Assembly (NCBI RefSeq): GCF_024171565.1
Contig: NZ_JALJZZ010000002.1
Location: forward strand, 186,001-250,000
Direction of reading: 5' to 3'
DNA length: 64,000 nt
Source: Okibacterium sp. HSC-33S16
GTDB lineage: Bacteria; Actinomycetota; Actinomycetes; Actinomycetales; Microbacteriaceae
Shown: positions 60,929-64,000 of the stretch, one piece after another
How positions within the stretch are numbered: position 1 is the stretch's first letter
Layout of the letters: each line of letters opens with the position of its first letter
Made by a program: the position numbers and the translations under genes
The notes under the pieces: model-generated
Told to the model about the DNA's origin: nothing
The model's database searches: none
Seen by the model: the letters and a program-made list of their open reading frames with translations, nothing else

Positions 60929-61719
60929 CTGTTTCTCCTTAGGTAATCCAGGGTGGTGGTTGTCCAGGCAATTTCTGCCTGGACGGTGGTTTCGGGGTCG
61001 CCTTGCCAGGGCAACCAGTGTTCGACGATTTCATTGATGTTGCGGGCCTGCGGCTGAACCACGTCGAGCAGGTGGCGGTAGTCGTGCAGCCCGTCGCCCA
61101 TCGGTGCGCCGCTGTAGGAAAACCCGACCCAGCCGTCCTGCCGCGCGAAGGCGAAGTCCTTGACATGGACATTGCGGGTGAGTGGTGCGCATCGTTCGAC
61201 GGCGTCTCTAGGTAGTTCCAGCCCGGCGACGACGTTCGCCGGGTCAAGGCAAATGCCGAGGGAACCACTGTCGACGCGTTCGATAAGCCCGACCAGATCT
61301 GCCGTGGGAATCTGCTCGTAGGTCTCGAGCGCGAGGGTCACTCCGGCCGCCTCGAACGACGGCATCGCGTCGGTGAGAATCTGTTCTGCTTCGCCGAGGC
61401 TCGGGCGATGATCCGGGGCGAACACCATGCTGCGGATAAGGGTGGCGTCGAAGATCTCGGCCAGTCGCAGGAATGACGTGAGGTGCCCGGGCTCGATGCC
61501 TTTGGTCCCCAGCTCGATCGTCAGTCCGAGGTCGCGTGCTTCGGCCGCAGCCGCGGCGAGCTCGGAATGCGACATGGAGAGCAGAGGGGCATAGTCGCAG
61601 ATCTGGAACAGGTCGACGTCGAGCTCACGGGTGCGCTCGAAAGCCCCGACGAGACTGAGTGGTTCGGACACCCGTGACGAGTGCTGCCAGAAGAAGGCGT
61701 AAGTGCCGAGTCCGATCAT
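60925..61719 (-). CDS. oiaC: 3-oxo-isoapionate decarboxylase (OiaC), TIM-barrel isomerase-like
   Basis: 264 aa. Xylose-isomerase-like (AP2Ec) barrel. OiaC removes CO2 from 3-oxo-isoapionate to give L-erythrulose. Metal residues expected in this fold are seen in VTLALETYEQIP (Glu, about 137-148), LGICLDPANVVAG (Asp, about 166-178), TRNVHVKDFAFAR (His) and NEIVEHW (Glu). The assignment to OiaC instead of a generic sugar isomerase rests on its place between LerI and ApnO, overlapping both by 4 nt; the fold alone would not decide. Confidence 0.78.
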   Translation of the reverse strand: MIGLGTYAFFWQHSSRVSEPLSLVGAFERTRELDVDLFQICDYAPLLSMSHSELAAAAAEARDLGLTIELGTKGIEPGHLTSFLRLAEIFDATLIRSMVFAPDHRPSLGEAEQILTDAMPSFEAAGVTLALETYEQIPTADLVGLIERVDSGSLGICLDPANVVAGLELPRDAVERCAPLTRNVHVKDFAFARQDGWVGFSYSGAPMGDGLHDYRHLLDVVQPQARNINEIVEHWLPWQGDPETTVQAEIAWTTTTLDYLRRNR

Positions 61720-62486
61720 GAGCGCACCGCCGATTCAGCCAGTGTTGCCGCTTCGTCGAGCACGGACCCCAGCGCCGTCGGGTCGTGCGCGAAACGGCCG
61801 AGGAACAGTCCGTCGACATCGGAGCCAAGTGTGGTCAGCAGGCCCGGTCCGGCGCTTCCGCCGTAGATCACCGAGCTGCCGTCGCGACCGTCCATCGAAT
61901 CGAGGACGGTGCGCAGTTCGGCGCAGACAGCTCGGATGTGGTCGGCGCTGGCGGGTTCGGCCGCACCAATCGCCCACACGGGTTCGTAAGCGACGATGAC
62001 CCGGCCGGCGGGTGCACCGTGCAAGGCGGATCGCAATTGGCGGATGACGTCGCGAGCAGCGGCATCCGCTTCACCTTGATGAATTTCGCCGATGCAGAGA
62101 ACCGGAGCAATGCCGTTGCGGAGGGCCGCCGTGGTTTTCGCCGCCACGATCTCCTCGGTCTCTGCGAAGATGCGTCGTCGTTCTGCGTGCCCGACTTCGA
62201 CCACACCGACACCGAGCTCGGCGAGTTCGACTCCGCTGACCTCGCCGGTATACGCGCCGTTGTCGTCCCAGAACAGGTCTTGGGCTCCAACCACGACATC
62301 GGTGCCGTCCAGGGTGTCGATCGCCGCGGGGATTGCGACAAAACTCGGGATGACGAAGAGTTCGACATCGCCGCTCTTCAGTGCTTCGCTGTCGCGAGCC
62401 AGGTCAGCAATGCTCGAAAACCACTCCCGCGCGCGGGCGTACCCGAAGTACATCTTCAGGCTTACCCCGACGACGACGGGAGCCAT
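61716..62486 (-). CDS. lerI: L-erythrulose-1-phosphate isomerase (LerI), TIM-like
   Basis: 256 aa. A triose-phosphate isomerase homologue: SLKMYFGYARA (active Lys11), VEVGHAERR with the catalytic His (about 97-105), IVAYEPVWAIGAAEP with the catalytic Glu (about 165-179) and YGGSAGPG near the phosphate site. SLKMYFGY in place of the NWKMN of true TIM marks the LerI/EryH branch, which turns L-erythrulose 1-phosphate into D-erythrulose 4-phosphate. ATG 62486 overlaps the derI stop by one base (TGATG). A frame extension to 62573 is discarded because it runs into derI and is not TIM-like. Confidence 0.85.
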   Translation of the reverse strand: MAPVVVGVSLKMYFGYARAREWFSSIADLARDSEALKSGDVELFVIPSFVAIPAAIDTLDGTDVVVGAQDLFWDDNGAYTGEVSGVELAELGVGVVEVGHAERRRIFAETEEIVAAKTTAALRNGIAPVLCIGEIHQGEADAAARDVIRQLRSALHGAPAGRVIVAYEPVWAIGAAEPASADHIRAVCAELRTVLDSMDGRDGSSVIYGGSAGPGLLTTLGSDVDGLFLGRFAHDPTALGSVLDEAATLAESAVRS

Positions 62487-62953
62487 CAGCAGCTTCCGAA
62501 CTCTTCGTACGCGTCGAGGACCGCAACCTTCTCGGCGCTCGCCGACGATTCGTCGAAACGGTAGGTGAGCCACTCGCGCACCAGGCGACGGGCAAGTTCA
62601 ACACCGATCACGCGCTGACCCAACGCGAGCACCTGGGCGTTGTTGGACAGAACCAGCCGTTCGACGGAAAAGCTGTCGTGGGCGACGGATGCGCGGATGC
62701 CTTTCACCTTGCCCGCTGCCATGGCGACGCCCATGCCGGTTCCGCAGATCAAGAGCCCGCGGTCCGCTTTGCCTGCAGCGATGGCCTCACCGACGGTAAC
62801 GCCGACCTTGGGGTATGGGGTGTGTCCGTTCGCGTCGACGCCCACGTCGGTGACGCTTTCGACCAGATCGTGAGCGAGGAGGTCCTTCTTGAGGATCTCT
62901 TTGTAATCGAAACCAGCGTCATCCGATCCGATGACGATGCGGAGCTTGTCCAT
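62486..62953 (-). CDS. derI: D-erythrulose-4-phosphate isomerase (DerI), RpiB-like
   Basis: 155 aa. RpiB fold; DerI converts D-erythrulose 4-phosphate to D-erythrose 4-phosphate, an entry point to the pentose phosphate pathway and aromatic synthesis. Landmarks: IVIGSDDAGFDYKEILKKDL at the start, the active-site Cys in LLICGTGMGVAMAAGKVKGI (about 68-87), ASVAHDSFSVERL and NNAQVLALGQRVIG (about 103-117). A ribose-5-phosphate isomerase role cannot be excluded from sequence alone, but the operon speaks for DerI. ATG 62953 overlaps the lerK stop (TAATG). Confidence 0.85.
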   Translation of the reverse strand: MDKLRIVIGSDDAGFDYKEILKKDLLAHDLVESVTDVGVDANGHTPYPKVGVTVGEAIAAGKADRGLLICGTGMGVAMAAGKVKGIRASVAHDSFSVERLVLSNNAQVLALGQRVIGVELARRLVREWLTYRFDESSASAEKVAVLDAYEEFGSC

Positions 62954-64000
62954 TAGTTGTCTCGTTTCTGTTCCGAAAGAACGATCGCGATGCGCTGCAC
63001 GATGAGCGCGAGGGAATGGGCGCCCGCGTCGGGCGTGCCGAGAGACTTCTCGGCATGCGGGCGCGCGCGGCCCATGAGGGGGAGGAGATCGGCCGTTGCG
63101 GCGGCGGCAGCGGTCGACGCGTTCGCGGCGGTGGCCCAGGCGTCCGCCAGCCGTGCTCCGGCAGCGACTTCGGTCGACAGGGTGTCGGCGAACGGCACCA
63201 GTGAATCCACCATGGTTTTGTCGCCGGGTACAGCGCCGAACTTCAGGACGCTGTCTTTAGCCGCGTGCACTCCGGCCACGACGGTTTCTCGAGTCGGCGC
63301 TGCGGTGTTGCCGAGTTCGGCGCCCACCGCGGTGAGGGCTGCGCCCCAGAGTGCACCCGAAGTGCCGCCGGCGCGGTCCGACCAGGCATCGGCGGCCAGG
63401 GTGAGGAGCGTCTGAGCGCCCGCGCCGCGGGTGAGGGCGTCGGCGGCTGCCGCTTGAGCGGCCTGCGCTCCACGGTTCATTCCGATGCCGTGGTCGCCGT
63501 CACCCGCGACGGCGTCGATGCGTCCGAGCTCGTCGGCGTTCTCGTTCACAACCGCGGCGATGGCCTCGATCACTTCAGCGGCGATTGCTGCCGCTGCCTT
63601 TGATTCCTCGCTGGCGTCGGGGATGTCGTCAATCGCGTCAGTGAGCTCGACGATCGGAGCCTGTTCCGCGGCAACGACAGAACCCTTGCGGTAAGCCGGA
63701 GTGTCGGCGGGAGCCCGCCAGAAGGTTTCAAGTTCGTCGTCCAGCCAGAAGAGGGTGAGCGAGGCGCCGGCCATGTCGAAGCTGGTCACGAGCTCGCCGA
63801 CCTCGGGGTCGACGACGGTCACTCCGGCCTCAGTGAGAAGCTCGGCGACCTTGCGGTAGACGACGAAGAGTTCTTCGTATTTCACGGACCCAAGGCCGTT
63901 GAGGATCAGCCCAACACGCTGGCCCTCTGCTGATTCCACTCCGTCGGGCAGTTCACCCAGGAGTGTGGAGACGAAGAGCTCTGCCAGGCCGTCGGCCGTG
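62953..64000 (-). CDS. lerK: L-erythrulose kinase (LerK), DhaK-DhaL fusion, cut by the right edge
   Basis: At least 348 residues; the frame is open to base 64000, so the N-terminal part of the DhaK domain is outside. The visible end of DhaK has LILNGLGSVKYEELFVVYRK and VTSFDMAGASLTLFWLDDEL. After a linker the DhaL domain shows DAVAGDGDHGIGMNRGAQAA (Mg-ATP site), DAWSDRAGGTSGALWGAALT, KFGAVPGDKTMVDSLVPFAD and MGRARPHAEKSLGTPDAGAH. DhaK and DhaL in one chain means an ATP-dependent kinase of the dihydroxyacetone kinase family; the operon points to L-erythrulose as substrate. Confidence 0.85.
   Translation of the reverse strand, partial: TADGLAELFVSTLLGELPDGVESAEGQRVGLILNGLGSVKYEELFVVYRKVAELLTEAGVTVVDPEVGELVTSFDMAGASLTLFWLDDELETFWRAPADTPAYRKGSVVAAEQAPIVELTDAIDDIPDASEESKAAAAIAAEVIEAIAAVVNENADELGRIDAVAGDGDHGIGMNRGAQAAQAAAADALTRGAGAQTLLTLAADAWSDRAGGTSGALWGAALTAVGAELGNTAAPTRETVVAGVHAAKDSVLKFGAVPGDKTMVDSLVPFADTLSTEVAAGARLADAWATAANASTAAAAATADLLPLMGRARPHAEKSLGTPDAGAHSLALIVQRIAIVLSEQKRDN

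Noticed and set aside
62487-62573. Upstream extension of lerI by 29 codons
   Set aside because: It would run inside derI and the extra residues are Arg-rich without TIM similarity; the TGATG junction gives a better start.
1-64000. CRISPR arrays, rRNA genes, integrases, riboswitches
   Set aside because: No regularly spaced repeats, rRNA-like sequence, recombinase motif or known riboswitch core was seen on reading both strands; by eye, weak riboswitches could be missed.

Overview
The window is high-GC actinobacterial chromosome. Gene content (F420-type nitroreductase, Arr, GntP/idonate operon, NIPSNAP, TRIC, DUF4190 proteins), frequent GTG/TTG starts and the many copies of the word GGATGCC point to Actinomycetota, most likely Microbacteriaceae. 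The family is an inference; no rRNA or marker gene is present.

Layout. 1-23,000 is mostly ordinary chromosome: the 3' end of a surface protein, a glycosyltransferase, a CDF metal exporter, a MerR-SDR-membrane protein operon whose MerR promoter overlaps its own operator, a pair of unusual minus-strand tRNA genes with their own promoter, SdpI-like and Arr proteins, an XRE/SDR pair, several small or hypothetical proteins, an M20 amidohydrolase, a TRIC channel, and a complete gluconate/idonate operon (GntR, GntP, IdnO, IdnD, gluconokinase; 16,485-22,028).

23,100-34,500 is a defence island that looks less GC-rich by eye. It holds a broken ACT-domain gene, a 507-aa protein with a GDNAR-type C-terminal domain, a 43-aa zinc ribbon, a DUF262 + PIN-like (DUF4935) pair, a two-gene restriction-modification system (nuclease-methylase fusion plus one-TRD specificity subunit), a 1.1-kb debris region and a two-gene Pycsar system (pyrimidine cyclase PycC + membrane effector PycTM).

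34,656-39,322 holds galM, an APC permease, a YdeI-like protein, a small membrane protein and a zinc alcohol dehydrogenase, closed by a 16-bp bidirectional terminator.

39,410-64,000 is a plant-glycan utilisation locus built around the branched sugar D-apiose. An eight-gene minus-strand operon (52,545 to 39,410) encodes an Opp/Dpp-type ABC importer with a permease-ATPase fusion, then GH42, GH3, GH43 and a DUF5060/DUF4038 (apiosidase-like) hydrolase; a TetR regulator is divergent. A second minus-strand operon (56,942 to 53,271) encodes a nucleoside-hydrolase-fold protein, D-apionate lactonase (ApnL) and an SDR. A GH78 alpha-L-rhamnosidase reads the other way. A third, tightly overlapping minus-strand operon enters from the right edge: L-erythrulose kinase (LerK, cut by the edge), DerI, LerI, 3-oxo-isoapionate decarboxylase (OiaC) and D-apionate oxidoisomerase (ApnO). 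Together they give a route from apiosides through D-apionolactone, D-apionate, 3-oxo-isoapionate and L-erythrulose to D-erythrose 4-phosphate. The known Gfo/Idh-type D-apiose dehydrogenase is not seen; the SDR is the best candidate for that step.
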